Shown piece by piece: positions 45,857-55,629 of a stretch of DNA of 64,000 nt. The notes beneath the pieces were generated by a model. It did not search any database and had not been told where the DNA came from. It saw only the letters and a program-made list of their open reading frames with translations. The DNA lies in assembly GCF_013255915.1 (NCBI RefSeq), contig NZ_CP053896.1, forward strand, positions 3,782,001 to 3,846,000, given 5' to 3'. Each line of letters opens with the position of its first letter. The stretch's first letter is position 1. The DNA comes from Providencia rettgeri. Lineage in GTDB: Bacteria > Pseudomonadota > Gammaproteobacteria > Enterobacterales > Enterobacteriaceae. The position numbers and the translations under genes are program-made.

Positions 45857-45917
45857 TGTTTCATCCGAATAGCCGGTTTAAAATTAAGCAATTGAAAAAT
45901 ACACCATTGGATACAGT

Positions 45918-47618
45918 ATGCGTCCTTCAATTTTTTTGCATTTGAAAAAAGGGTTAATCTGCACAGCAATGCTGTCCACATTTGCACTGTCAGGGTGCCA
46001 AATTGTCTCGGAATACTTTCCGTCAACCCAAAAAACGCCTGAGCAAAGCACATCTGATGATGCTAGCCGTTACCAAGCAATCATTGATGCTGCACAAGGT
46101 AAGCCTTCAATGGAGGCGATACGGGCCTACATTAGCCAAGAACCTTTATTAAAAACAGCCGCTGAACGCCAAGCTAATATTGATGGGTTATGGCAGATGT
46201 TAACACAGTTAACGCCAGAACAAATTCATGGAATTGGAGCAGATGAAAATATTCTCCAAGGCTGGGTCGATCTTTTAGATATTTATCAAAACAACCTAGA
46301 CGACACAGATGCTTTACTTGCAGGCTATAACGATTGGAAAATGCGTTACTCGAATAACCCTGGAGTGACGGCAACGCCGACTCTTTTGCAACAAGCCATG
46401 ATACCTCAAGTGGGCAAAAACCCTAAGATTGCATTGTTTTTACCCATGAGTGGGCAAGGACAAGTATTCGGTCAAGCGATTATGCAAGGCTTTATGGATG
46501 CACAAAAAGGCCTGCCTCAAGGGCCCGCTACTCAAACAGCCATAACACCGCCACCAAGTAGTGGAAATGATGTGCTTGACCAAATTTATGAACAAGTTGC
46601 AGCAACAACAGGTAATGCTCCCACTTCTAGCGATAGCGACGTGGTGACATCAACTTTGCGTATTGATGCCGCCCCTGTGAATACCCAAAGCGTCAAAGTG
46701 TTTGATACCACAAACAAGCAAATGCCTGAGCTTATTGAACAAGCGAAAAATGAAGGTTTCAATCTTATTGTTGGGCCATTATTAAAAAGTGACGTTCAAG
46801 TTATTACCCAAATGGGAGCACCTGTTAGTGTGCTCGCCCTCAATGAGCTTGATGCGAACCAATTACAGCCTCGACCTAATCTTTGCTATTTTTCATTATC
46901 GCCAGAAGATGAGGCACAAAATGCTGCCGCATACATGAAAGCTGAAGGTAAGCAAATGCCATTGGTATTAGTTCCCGCTAATGCTTTCGGTGATAGGATA
47001 GCCAAAGCCTTTGCACAAGGGTGGCAAGAAAAAGGCGGCGGGACCGTTTTAATGCAAACCTTTGGGTCTGTCCCTTCTTTAAAAGAGTCGATTAATCGCG
47101 GCGCAGGTATCCGTATGACAGGAACGCCTGTGAATACCGGAATACAATCGATAGACTCACAATATGTCGATTCAACTGGTGCGATTGACGGCGTTTATAT
47201 TGTTGCCACTCGTGATGAGCTGACCTTAATCAAGCCAATGATTGAAATGGCAATTAGTTCTCGTTCTCGCCCTTCGCTTTATGCAAGCTCTCGCAGTAAC
47301 CAAGCTGGATCTGGCGCAGACTACCGCTTTGAAATGGATGGCGTTAAATTTAGCGAAATCCCTTTACTCGCTGGTGCAAACAATAACTTACGTAAACAAG
47401 CCCAACAAAAGCTGAACAATGATTACTCTTTATTCCGCTTATATGCCATGGGTATTGACGCATGGTCTTTAGCCAACAATTACGACAAACTACAGCAATC
47501 GGGACAATTTCGTATCAATGGTGCATCAGGAACCTTGAGTACTACACCAAACTGTGTAGTGTTCCGAGAATTACCTTGGTTGCAATTTAAACAAGGCAAA
47601 GTGGTTTCCTCACAATAA
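45918..47618 (+). CDS. lpoA: Outer-membrane lipoprotein LpoA, activator of PBP1a
   Basis: 566 residues with lipobox LSGC (C27) after a basic signal peptide. The N-terminal TPR-like helical domain (about 40-170) includes YQAIIDAAQGKPSMEAIRAY. The C-terminal periplasmic-binding-like domain starts at VGKNPKIALFLPMSGQGQVF and includes LIVGPLLKSDVQVI and MPLVLVPANAFGDRIAKAFA. E. coli LpoA is longer (678) because of a low-complexity linker that is short here. It reaches through the peptidoglycan to stimulate PBP1a. Confidence 0.94.
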   Translation: MRPSIFLHLKKGLICTAMLSTFALSGCQIVSEYFPSTQKTPEQSTSDDASRYQAIIDAAQGKPSMEAIRAYISQEPLLKTAAERQANIDGLWQMLTQLTPEQIHGIGADENILQGWVDLLDIYQNNLDDTDALLAGYNDWKMRYSNNPGVTATPTLLQQAMIPQVGKNPKIALFLPMSGQGQVFGQAIMQGFMDAQKGLPQGPATQTAITPPPSSGNDVLDQIYEQVAATTGNAPTSSDSDVVTSTLRIDAAPVNTQSVKVFDTTNKQMPELIEQAKNEGFNLIVGPLLKSDVQVITQMGAPVSVLALNELDANQLQPRPNLCYFSLSPEDEAQNAAAYMKAEGKQMPLVLVPANAFGDRIAKAFAQGWQEKGGGTVLMQTFGSVPSLKESINRGAGIRMTGTPVNTGIQSIDSQYVDSTGAIDGVYIVATRDELTLIKPMIEMAISSRSRPSLYASSRSNQAGSGADYRFEMDGVKFSEIPLLAGANNNLRKQAQQKLNNDYSLFRLYAMGIDAWSLANNYDKLQQSGQFRINGASGTLSTTPNCVVFRELPWLQFKQGKVVSSQ

Positions 47619-47657
47619 CATCACTGAATACTTCATTTTTTTTCAGACAAGGACGTC

Positions 47658-48038
47658 ATGAAAATTATGCCAAAAGCCATACAATGGTTAACAGGCCGGT
47701 ACTATGAAAATCAAGTGCTCGCATACCTGAAACAGCAGGGATTAACATTTGTTGAACGTAATGCAAGGAACCGAGGCGGAGAAATCGACCTCATAATGCG
47801 AGATAATACAGGTTGGGTATTTGTTGAAGTTCGGTTTCGCAAGAATTGTGATTACGGAGATGCACTTTTATCAGTAAACTGGCACAAACGTCGAAAACTA
47901 TTAGCTGCTGCCAAATATTGGCTCTCACAAAGGCAAGAAAGTTTTGAAACCAGCGCATGCCGTTTTGATATCTGCGCCATCACGGGAAACCAATTTGATT
48001 GGATACAAAATGCATTTAACGAAAATGATGTTTATTAA
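47658..48038 (+). CDS. yraN: YraN/UPF0102 endonuclease-like protein
   Basis: 126 residues. Restriction-endonuclease-like fold with GRYYENQVLAYLKQQGLTF, ERNARNRGGEIDLIMRD (core Glu and Asp) and WVFVEVRFRKNCDYGDALLS, matching the E-x-D-ExK-type core with V(R) variation. Lies between lpoA and diaA as in E. coli. Biochemical role poorly known; some members are nucleases. Confidence 0.93.
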   Translation: MKIMPKAIQWLTGRYYENQVLAYLKQQGLTFVERNARNRGGEIDLIMRDNTGWVFVEVRFRKNCDYGDALLSVNWHKRRKLLAAAKYWLSQRQESFETSACRFDICAITGNQFDWIQNAFNENDVY

Positions 48039-48152
48039 CAAATATGATAATCAGCTTTATATACTGATCATGCAGTCAACAAAGCTATAATTCAAATATA
48101 ATAGCGACACAAAAATGATTTGAATTATATCGAGGCGACAAAGGAAAAACTC

Positions 48153-48743
48153 GTGCTAGACCGAATAAAAGTTTGTTTCACTGAAAGCATCCAAACTCAA
48201 ATAGCAGCGGCTGAAGCGCTGCCTGATGCCATATCAAGAGCCGCAATGATGATGGTTCAATCTTTACTCAATGGCAACAAAATTCTATGTTGTGGTAACG
48301 GTGCTTCTGCCGCTACTGCACAACGTTTTGCTGCAAGTATGATCCATCGCTTTGAAACCGAACGCCCTAGCTTACCCGCTTTAGCACTTAATACAGATAA
48401 TGCAGTGTTAACTGCGATTTCGGGTAGTAAGCAGCCTTCTGAAATTTATGCGAAACAAGTTAGAGCATTAGGGCAACATGGTGATGTTTTGATGGCAATT
48501 TCAACCCATGGTAATAGTAGCGATATCATTAAGGCAGTTGAAGCAGCCGTGACTAGAGACATGACAATTGTCGCCCTAACAGGTTATGACGGAGGGGAAC
48601 TCGCAGGTTTACTTGGCCCCCAAGATGTTGAAATTCGTATTCCATCCCAACGAAGTGTTCGAATTCAAGAAGTCCACCTTCTTACTGTAAATTGTCTATG
48701 TGACCTCATAGATAATACTCTTTTCCCACATCAGGACGATTAA
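48153..48743 (+). CDS. diaA: DnaA initiator-associating protein DiaA
   Basis: 196 residues from the GTG at 48153 (AAGGAAAAA site), exactly the E. coli length; the frame reaches a TTG at 48120. SIS-domain tetramer: [60 protein letters not shown] and [15 protein letters not shown]. Binds DnaA and times replication start at oriC. 9 bp before dolP. Confidence 0.95.
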   Translation: MLDRIKVCFTESIQTQIAAAEALPDAISRAAMMMVQSLLNGNKILCCGNGASAATAQRFAASMIHRFETERPSLPALALNTDNAVLTAISGSKQPSEIYAKQVRALGQHGDVLMAISTHGNSSDIIKAVEAAVTRDMTIVALTGYDGGELAGLLGPQDVEIRIPSQRSVRIQEVHLLTVNCLCDLIDNTLFPHQDD

Positions 48744-48752
48744 GGAGATAAA

Positions 48753-49328
48753 ATGCGATTAATTCCGGTTTTTGCCATAGTCATTAGTACTATTCTATTA
48801 CAAGGTTGTATTGGTGCTGCTGTAGTCGGTTCCGCTGCTGTTGCAACAAAAAGCGCAACTGACCCTCGTACAGTTGGTCAACAAGTTGACGATGGCACCT
48901 TAGAAGCTCGAGTTAGTGGGCAACTGAACAAAGATAAAGAAATTACGGGCAAGGCTCGTATCATTGCAACCGCTTATAAAGGAAATGTTCTGCTAACAGG
49001 CCAAAGCCCTGATATGGCTTGGGCTGAACGAGCAAAACAAATAGCCTCTAACGTTGATGGCACCATCGCAGTTTATAATGAAGTCCGTAGTGGTGAGCCT
49101 GTTGATTTAGGTACAGCCTCAAAAGATACTTGGTTAACAACCAAAGTTAAATCTAAAATCCTCGCGAGTGATAGCGTTAAATCTGGTAGTGTGAAAGTCA
49201 TTACTGAAAACGGTGAGGTTTTCTTGCTAGGTGTATTAACAAGGCAAGAAGGAGATGCAGCGGCTAAAATCGCTAGTGAAACAGATGGTGTTCGTCGAGT
49301 AACGACTGCTTTCACTTATCTTAATTAA
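48753..49328 (+). CDS. dolP: Outer-membrane lipoprotein DolP (YraP)
   Basis: 191 residues. Lipobox LQGC (C19), then two BON domains (about 45-112 and 120-190) including GKARIIATAYKGNVLLTGQS and GSVKVITENGEVFLLGVLTR. Maintains outer-membrane integrity and modulates the BAM complex and amidase activation at the division site. Follows diaA by 9 bp in one transcription unit. Ends at a bidirectional terminator. Confidence 0.95.
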   Translation: MRLIPVFAIVISTILLQGCIGAAVVGSAAVATKSATDPRTVGQQVDDGTLEARVSGQLNKDKEITGKARIIATAYKGNVLLTGQSPDMAWAERAKQIASNVDGTIAVYNEVRSGEPVDLGTASKDTWLTTKVKSKILASDSVKSGSVKVITENGEVFLLGVLTRQEGDAAAKIASETDGVRRVTTAFTYLN

Positions 49329-49359
49329 TCATAAACAATAATATATTGTTATAAAAACA

Positions 49360-49390
49360 AAAGCCGTGGGTTAAAAACCATGGCTTTTTT
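49360..49390. terminator. Bidirectional terminator between dolP and mtgA
   Basis: AAAGCCGTGG (49360-49369) and CCATGGCTTT (49378-49387) pair with one G-U and an 8-base loop. A T-run follows on the plus strand and an A-rich run precedes it, serving both convergent genes. Confidence 0.85.
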
Positions 49391-49391
49391 C

Positions 49392-50114
49392 TTATTCATT
49401 CATCAACTGGTTTATTTTCAGATAATTCTTACCTCCCAATAAGTGCATTTGGTTCAAGATCCAAGCTTGCCTTTTGAGCACATAAGAAGATGGTTTTTTT
49501 ACACTATATCTATGAGGATTAGGCAAAACCGCAGCTAATAGTGCAGCCTCGCTCATTGAAAGCTTGCTAGCAGGCTTATTAAAGAATTTATTTGCAGCCT
49601 CTTCGACCCCAAAAACACCATCACCAAACTCTACTATATTAAGATAAACGGTCAGTATTCTTTTCTTTGACCATAAAAGCTCCATAACAGGGGTCATTAC
49701 TGTCTCTAAGCCTTTTCTTAACCAACTTCTTCCATCCCATAACCACACATTTTTTACTGTCTGCTGTGAGATAGTTGAAGCCCCTCTAATTGTTTGTTTA
49801 TTACTCAAATTATGTTTGTAAGCTCGCTCAATTGCATCAAGGTCGAACCCCCAATGATGAGGAAAATTTTGATCTTCCGCTGCAATTACTGCTAAATAGA
49901 TATACGGAGAAATGTGATTTTCATCTACCCATTCAGAATGAGACACATAAGAAAAATTTAAGTTTATCCATGCGCTAACTTGCCGTTCAATCATCACTGC
50001 AGAAAAAGGCACTGGTATGTATTTAAATAAAATGACTGAACAAATCCACACCACAAGTAATGAAAATGTGATCTTCTTTAACCAGTGCCATAATCTAGAA
50101 ACAATAGTTCGCAT
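49392..50114 (-). CDS. mtgA: Monofunctional peptidoglycan glycosyltransferase
   Basis: 240 residues (E. coli MtgA 242). One N-terminal membrane helix (about 15-35), then a GT51 domain: [16 protein letters not shown] with the catalytic Glu, [37 protein letters not shown] and [20 protein letters not shown]. Polymerises lipid II glycan chains without a transpeptidase domain. Follows elbB with 8 bp between. Confidence 0.96.
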   Translation of the reverse strand: MRTIVSRLWHWLKKITFSLLVVWICSVILFKYIPVPFSAVMIERQVSAWINLNFSYVSHSEWVDENHISPYIYLAVIAAEDQNFPHHWGFDLDAIERAYKHNLSNKQTIRGASTISQQTVKNVWLWDGRSWLRKGLETVMTPVMELLWSKKRILTVYLNIVEFGDGVFGVEEAANKFFNKPASKLSMSEAALLAAVLPNPHRYSVKKPSSYVLKRQAWILNQMHLLGGKNYLKINQLMNE

Positions 50115-50122
50115 TCAAATAA

Positions 50123-50773
50123 TCACGCCATTTCCAATACTTTCTTAACAAGCTTATTAATACCCGTATTTGCTTCAGAAATTGATTGAGCTAGCATATA
50201 AGCAGGTGTTGTAACAACTCGGTTAACTTCATCAATTACAATATCATCAACAGCACATTTAATATGTTTCCCCCCCATAATTTCTATTTGAGCAATCGTT
50301 TCACTATCATCTCCAATAGTTAGTTCTACTGATGTATTTAACATTTTAGGAAGCATCACTGGAGCAATACACATCAGCCCTAGCGGCTTTTTCTGTTGGT
50401 GCATTTGGCGTACTAAACTTAATAGTTCTTTATTAATTTCACACTCGCTTCCTTTAACTGCGAAATCACATAAATTTTTTGCCGCCCCAAAACCACCAGG
50501 AATAATGAGGGCATCTAGCTTTGAAGCATCAGCTGACGATAAAGGTGATATTTTACCACGTGTAATACGTGAAGACTCTTCCATTTGGTTACGTTTTTCT
50601 GTTTTTAATTCTCCATTTATATGATTTATAACAGTAGGTTGCAACTCATCAGGCGCAAAAAAATGAACTTCAGCATTATATTGACTCAAAGCTAGTATAG
50701 TTAGCACTGACTCATGAATCTCGCTTCCGTCAAAAACACCGCAGCCACTTAAAATAACCGCAATTGATTTCAT
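50123..50773 (-). CDS. elbB: ElbB, DJ-1/PfpI-family glyoxalase-like protein
   Basis: 216 residues from the ATG at 50773 (GGAGG site; the frame runs on to 50785). Class I glutamine-amidotransferase-like fold: SIAVILSGCGVFDGSEIHES, ALIIPGGFGAAKNLCDFAVK and the nucleophile elbow LGLMCIAPVMLPK. Linked to isoprenoid metabolism and methylglyoxal handling in E. coli. Paired with mtgA in the same order as in E. coli. Confidence 0.93.
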   Translation of the reverse strand: MKSIAVILSGCGVFDGSEIHESVLTILALSQYNAEVHFFAPDELQPTVINHINGELKTEKRNQMEESSRITRGKISPLSSADASKLDALIIPGGFGAAKNLCDFAVKGSECEINKELLSLVRQMHQQKKPLGLMCIAPVMLPKMLNTSVELTIGDDSETIAQIEIMGGKHIKCAVDDIVIDEVNRVVTTPAYMLAQSISEANTGINKLVKKVLEMA

Positions 50774-50914
50774 ATCTTCCTCCATTTGTAGTAAATTATC
50801 TCTCAGGCGCTAAGGTGCATAAACATCAATCTTCATCACAGATTTTAATGAATCTTGTAACAGATTCGCTAAATTTTGGTATCTTGATGTTGCCCTTTAC
50901 AGTGATATACCTAA

Positions 50915-51015
50915 TTTTATGATTTGCAAAAAACAAAAAGCATATGCAAATCAACGATTTCCCTGGTGTTGGCGCAGTATTCGCGCACCCCAACTTCGGT
51001 TGGGGTTATTTTTTT
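50915..51015 (+). ncRNA. arcZ: ArcZ small RNA
   Basis: Located in the elbB-arcB gap on the strand opposite arcB, as in E. coli. It contains the conserved ArcZ segment GATTTCCCTGGTGTTGGCGC then AGTATTCGCGCACCCC (about 50958-50993), followed by the terminator CCCCAACTTCGGTTGGGG with a seven-T run. A likely promoter is TTGATG (50884) with TATACC (50906), spacing 16, giving a start near 50917. ArcZ is Hfq-dependent, activates rpoS translation and represses several mRNAs. Its last bases overlap the 3' end of arcB. The 5' end is an estimate; the RNA would be about 100 nt against 121 in E. coli. Confidence 0.9.
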
Positions 51016-53351
51016 GTACGCTCATCAACCCAGTTTCTCAAAGTTTCTATATCTGCTTTCCAATCCTGTTTTAATTCATCGACCCATTCTTGCACATTGT
51101 CCCACCATGCAGGTAAATCAGGAGATTGAATCTGTTGTGCAATTTTCTGTAAGTTCTTTAAGCCAACAGAACCTGCTGCGCCTTTGATTTTATGAGCTTC
51201 CTCAACAATCCCTTTTTGGTCTTTAGCCACCATATTTGAATCAAGAATAGCTAAGTAACCCGGCAGCATTTTTTCAAAGACATCTAGGCCATCATAAATA
51301 AGCTTAGGGCCAACTAACTCAATATACTGTTCTAGCATATCGCAATCGAGCCTAGATTCATCAACACTCGAAGTCTCATGCTCACCCGATATTTCTTCAG
51401 GTTGAGTAGATTGTTCCCCCCAAAATTGCTCAATAATTTGGGTCAATGCTGGAACTGATAATGGTTTACTCAATACCCCATCCATACCTGCATCAAAGTA
51501 TTCTTTTTTATCTTTAAGAACATTTGCCGTTAAAGCAATCAATGGTGGTAAGTCTTGCTTATCATACTGCTGTTTGAGTTGCCGAGAGATATCTAGGCCT
51601 GTCATATCAGGTAATTGGATATCCAATAAAACTAAATCATATTCTCCAGGGGCAAACATCTCGAGAGCATCTTTCCCATTCATTGCCACATCAACCGTAT
51701 TTCCTAAATTTTCTAATACAGAACAAGCAACAACAACATTCAGTTCAATATCTTCTACGAGTAAAATATGTAATGCAGGCAATGGGTAATCCTCTTCACT
51801 ATCTTGCTGTTCAATAACATTACTTTCAACAACAGGCGCTGTGATAGATAAAGTAAAGGTGGAACCTTGGCCTATTTCACTTTCAACTTGTATATCGCCT
51901 CCCATATTTTGTGCTAAGCGACGAGAGACAGAAAGCCCAATACCCGTTCCAGTTGCAGGTTTACCTCCAGCAGAATCTGTTACTTGGTAATACATTGCAA
52001 AGATTTTATCTAATTCGCCCTTAGGTATACCTATGCCACTATCCTGAACCCTGAAAAACAGTTTATTTTCAGCTTCTTGCCAAATACTAAGCTTCACTTC
52101 ACCTTTTTGCGTGAACTTAACTGCGTTACCAATTAAATTCCACAATATTTGCCGCAAACGGGTCCCATCAGTTAACACCGTTTTCGGTAATGCAGGGGCA
52201 ACATCCATGACAAATTTAAGCCCTTTTGGCTGTACCAATAATCCACTTAAATTCTCTAAATCATTCACAAATTCAGATAATGTGATGGGCTGGTTATCTA
52301 ACTGAACTTTACGGCGTTCAATTTTATCCATCTCAATAATATCATTGAATATATTACCTAACGTAACGGCACTTACATGAATAGTTTTTAAATAGCTAGA
52401 TTGTTCCGAAGTTAAATCTGTATCTAATAAAATTCGGCTCAAACCAACAATGCCGTTAAGGGGGGTACGAAGCTCGTGGCTGATTGTAGAAATAAAGGTG
52501 GTTTTCTCCCTACTCGCGCTCTCTAACGCCTCCTGATAGCGTTTACGCTCCGTTATATCGCGCCCAAAGCCCATCAGACCATGGCGTTTACCAACGCGAT
52601 CATAAAAAGGCACTTTACGAAGTTCAAAACAGGCTTTACGACCATCTGGATATACCAACCATTGTTCATAAGTGAGAGAAACATTATGACGAAATACTTT
52701 TTCATCGGTTTCCATAACCTTAGAGGCAATTTCAACATCATAAATATCTAATGGAGTTAACCCAACTAAGTGTTTTTCACTTTTTCCAGTCAATAGTTCC
52801 ATTGCCCGGTTACACCCCGAAAACTCATTATTTTCGTTGCGGTAATAAACTAAATCAGGTGAGGCATCGAGGAATGAACGAAGTAAAACAGATTGCTGCT
52901 CAAGTTCAATTTGCGTCTGCTCACGGTACTTCATTTCTTGTTTTAATTGTTCCAGAAGTTCTAAATGAGCACGCTCTGCTTTTTCTCGCTCTAGAATTTC
53001 AAGGTTAAGCTGTTCAATATTTCCCTGTAACTGAGTGTTTAAATCAGCATCACGTTTTCGCATAACTTCAAGTTTATCAACCATTCGCGATAAACGCTGC
53101 CGAGACTCTTCAAGCTGCTCAACCACCACCGATAAAAAGTAAACAGCTAATGGGGTAATAATTAACCCAAAGAAAATTGACCCCACCATATCGAGGCTAT
53201 CAACATGCCCTCTTAAAACAATTGTCACTGCCATTTGCATTATCATGGCGAGAACAACGAGTGCAGATGCGAGTAACAGAGAAAATCGCACCAGCCCGAG
53301 CTTCATCATTAAATCGACATAGTATTGCGCAAGGCCGCGAAGTACTTTCAT
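51006..53351 (-). CDS. arcB: Aerobic respiration control sensor kinase ArcB
   Basis: 781 residues from the ATG at 53351 (AGGGG site), which aligns residue for residue with E. coli at the N-terminus. Two membrane helices lie at about 23-45 and 56-75, with a coiled linker, then PAS with the redox-active Cys pair at C180 and C241. The kinase H-box is STISHELRTPLNG (H292), the receiver Asp is in VLLDIQLPD (D577), and HPt is EEAHKIKGAAGS (H720). Senses quinone redox state and phosphorylates ArcA; arcA is not in the window. A linker between receiver and HPt differs from E. coli in length by a few residues. Confidence 0.97.
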   Translation of the reverse strand: MKVLRGLAQYYVDLMMKLGLVRFSLLLASALVVLAMIMQMAVTIVLRGHVDSLDMVGSIFFGLIITPLAVYFLSVVVEQLEESRQRLSRMVDKLEVMRKRDADLNTQLQGNIEQLNLEILEREKAERAHLELLEQLKQEMKYREQTQIELEQQSVLLRSFLDASPDLVYYRNENNEFSGCNRAMELLTGKSEKHLVGLTPLDIYDVEIASKVMETDEKVFRHNVSLTYEQWLVYPDGRKACFELRKVPFYDRVGKRHGLMGFGRDITERKRYQEALESASREKTTFISTISHELRTPLNGIVGLSRILLDTDLTSEQSSYLKTIHVSAVTLGNIFNDIIEMDKIERRKVQLDNQPITLSEFVNDLENLSGLLVQPKGLKFVMDVAPALPKTVLTDGTRLRQILWNLIGNAVKFTQKGEVKLSIWQEAENKLFFRVQDSGIGIPKGELDKIFAMYYQVTDSAGGKPATGTGIGLSVSRRLAQNMGGDIQVESEIGQGSTFTLSITAPVVESNVIEQQDSEEDYPLPALHILLVEDIELNVVVACSVLENLGNTVDVAMNGKDALEMFAPGEYDLVLLDIQLPDMTGLDISRQLKQQYDKQDLPPLIALTANVLKDKKEYFDAGMDGVLSKPLSVPALTQIIEQFWGEQSTQPEEISGEHETSSVDESRLDCDMLEQYIELVGPKLIYDGLDVFEKMLPGYLAILDSNMVAKDQKGIVEEAHKIKGAAGSVGLKNLQKIAQQIQSPDLPAWWDNVQEWVDELKQDWKADIETLRNWVDERTKK

Positions 53352-53651
53352 AACCACCCCTTAGTTAAATTCTCTTTGAATCATATATCAAACAAGGCAG
53401 TTTCGGATGATTATTCACTCGAAATGTCGATCCTGCTCATTCAATAGCCATTTTTTACTATTAATGATAAAAAACAATCAGGTATTTTCTTTGTGTTAGA
53501 TAAAGTAAAAATTTATTTTGGGTGTTTTTTAATCAAAATCACATAAAAATCAAAACAATAACGCTACTGTTTCTTGTGGAAGGCCGCTAAAATCAAAGTA
53601 AAAGCCCAAGCTATCTCAAGTAAAATCAGACAAAATTCAGTAAGGAATGCC

Positions 53652-55058
53652 ATGAGTTCAAATATTTTCGGTCCCCAACGTTGCGAGCCCCCTAAAAAAG
53701 CGCTGGAAATCCGTAAAATAGAGTTTACTGAAGCCTATGAATCCAATAATGCCGTCGATGCACAACAGCAAGCCAGCCGCTGTCTCTCTTGCGGTAGCCC
53801 TTTTTGTGAATGGAAGTGCCCACTACATAATCCAATATCGAAGTGGCTCAAGCTTGCTGCTGAAGATAAAATTATCGAAGCGGCTGAATTATCTCACCAT
53901 ACCAATAGTTTACCTGAAATCTGTGGGCGCGTTTGCCCACAAGAAAAACTCTGCGAATTAGCATGTGTACTTCATGATACAACAGGTTCTGTGACTATTG
54001 GTCATATTGAGCGGTATATTAATGATACTGCTTTTGCGATGGGGTGGCGGCCAAACCTTTCCCATATTAGCTCTGTAAACAAACGTGTCGCCATTATTGG
54101 TGCAGGCCCTGCGGGTCTTTCTTGCGCAGATGTGCTTATTCGAAATGGTGTAAATGTCGTCGTTTTTGATAAACACCCTGAAATAGGGGGCCTACTAACC
54201 TTTGGTATTCCGTCATTTAAGCTAGAAAAGAAGCTAATGGTCCAAAGACGGGAAATATTTACAGAAATGGGTATTCAGTTTCAATTGAATACTGAAGTAG
54301 GGACAGATGTCTCTCTAAACGAGCTTCTTTCCAATTATGACGCTATTTTTATTGGTACTGGTACTTACCAAGCAATTCGAGGTAACTTACCTAAAAAAGC
54401 GATTCAGGGCGTTTTTGAAGCACTTCCCTATCTAATCGCAAATACACGCCATTTAATGCAACTTTCCAACCCTAATGACGAACCCTATATTAATTTACAT
54501 GCCAAAAGAGTTATCGTATTAGGAGGTGGGGATACTGCAATGGATTGCGTGCGTACTGCTATTCGCCAAGGAGCGAAGCAGGTTAGCTGTTTCTATCGTA
54601 GAGATGAACAAAGTATGCCAGCCTCACGAAAAGAAGTCGCTAATGCATTAGATGAAGGAGCCCAGTTCCATTTTAATATGCAAGTCACTGAATTTGTGAT
54701 TAATAAACAGCAACAACTTATGGGAGTTTATGCCGCTCGTACGCAAAATGGCGAATTAGAAAATGGTCGTTATCAAGTAGAACTAATTAAAGATTCAGCT
54801 TTTTTTATCGAAGCCGATGCCATAATTGTGGCTTATGGATTTATTCCTCATAACCAAATTTGGTTAGATAAACCGTTAATCCAGCGCGATAAATATGGTC
54901 ATATTATAGCAAACCGTAACAGTCCCTTTCCTTATCAAACCTCCCATGAAAAAGTGTTTGCCGGCGGGGATACAATAAGAGGCTCAGATCTTGTTGTGAC
55001 TGCTATTGCTGATGGGCGCAATGCTGCTGAAGGGATTTTATTATTTTTAGGGGTTTAA
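53652..55058 (+). CDS. gltD: Glutamate synthase small subunit-type oxidoreductase, no gltB adjacent
   Basis: 468 residues from the ATG at 53652 (TAAGGA site); the frame extends upstream to 53574 without support. N-terminal Cys clusters CLSCGSPFCEWKC and CGRVCPQEKLC would bind 4Fe-4S centres. FAD and NADPH motifs are [15 protein letters not shown] and VLGGGDTAMDCVRTAI, then FAGGDTIRGSDLVVTAIADG. Closely like E. coli GltD (472). GltD normally works with the large GltB subunit, encoded just before it. Here the upstream gene is the divergent arcB, so gltB is absent from its usual place. It may serve a distant GltB or act in another electron-transfer role. Confidence 0.88.
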   Translation: MSSNIFGPQRCEPPKKALEIRKIEFTEAYESNNAVDAQQQASRCLSCGSPFCEWKCPLHNPISKWLKLAAEDKIIEAAELSHHTNSLPEICGRVCPQEKLCELACVLHDTTGSVTIGHIERYINDTAFAMGWRPNLSHISSVNKRVAIIGAGPAGLSCADVLIRNGVNVVVFDKHPEIGGLLTFGIPSFKLEKKLMVQRREIFTEMGIQFQLNTEVGTDVSLNELLSNYDAIFIGTGTYQAIRGNLPKKAIQGVFEALPYLIANTRHLMQLSNPNDEPYINLHAKRVIVLGGGDTAMDCVRTAIRQGAKQVSCFYRRDEQSMPASRKEVANALDEGAQFHFNMQVTEFVINKQQQLMGVYAARTQNGELENGRYQVELIKDSAFFIEADAIIVAYGFIPHNQIWLDKPLIQRDKYGHIIANRNSPFPYQTSHEKVFAGGDTIRGSDLVVTAIADGRNAAEGILLFLGV

Positions 55059-55075
55059 TGATTCATTATATAAAA

Positions 55076-55100
55076 AACAGAGGGTTTATTCCCCTCTGTT
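55076..55100 (-). terminator. Terminator between gltD and sspB
   Basis: AACAGAGGG (55076-55084) and CCCTCTGTT (55092-55100) form a 9-bp stem. On the minus strand six Ts follow, so it ends the sspAB message; it can also end gltD. Confidence 0.85.
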
Positions 55101-55130
55101 CATTCATTAACTGCTAACCCGGCTAATGGA

Positions 55131-55625
55131 TTATTTGACAACCCTTAACGAAGGCCGACCTTTTGGTGGTCGTGGTGGTTCATCCCCTGATGGCTCATGC
55201 GAATTTTCATCCACAGATTCAGTTTCATGAACTAAAGAAATGTTGTCTTCAAGCTCTTCGACCTGTTCAAAACCTGCTGATAACTCTGCATCATAAGCAG
55301 CTTCAGGCTCAAACATCATTCCAGCCCCATTTTCACGTGCATATACCGCCATAATTGCGGCCATTGGGACATAAACTTGGCGAGGTATCCCACCAAAGCG
55401 AGCATTAAAACGCACTTCTTCGTTGGTTATTTCAAAATTACCAACAGCTCTTGGCGCAACATTCAATACAATTTGCCCATCTCGAGCAAATTCCATCGGA
55501 ACGTTAACCGCTGGAACGGTGACATCAACCACCAAATGCGGAGTCATATCGTTATCAAGCAACCACTCATAGTGGGCACGTAACAAATAAGGGCGACGTG
55601 GTGACATTGCTGTCATTTCCATCAT
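55131..55625 (-). CDS. sspB: ClpXP protease specificity-enhancing factor SspB
   Basis: 164 residues. SspB core: SPRRPYLLRAHYEWLLDNDM, PHLVVDVTVPAVNVPMEFAR, VRFNARFGGIPRQVYVPMAA and ENGAGMMFEPEAAYD. An acidic, variable linker leads to a C-terminal ClpX-binding peptide GRPSLRVVK. Delivers ssrA-tagged proteins to ClpXP. ATG at 55625 or 55622 are both possible; the GAGG site favours 55625. 4 bp after sspA. Confidence 0.96.
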   Translation of the reverse strand: MMEMTAMSPRRPYLLRAHYEWLLDNDMTPHLVVDVTVPAVNVPMEFARDGQIVLNVAPRAVGNFEITNEEVRFNARFGGIPRQVYVPMAAIMAVYARENGAGMMFEPEAAYDAELSAGFEQVEELEDNISLVHETESVDENSHEPSGDEPPRPPKGRPSLRVVK

Positions 55626-55629
55626 TCTT

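Noticed and set aside
53574-53651. N-terminal extension of GltD or remnant of the gltB 3' end
   Set aside because: The 26 codons before the ATG at 53652 are in frame but do not resemble the GltB C-terminus as I recall it, and the ribosome site supports the later ATG.
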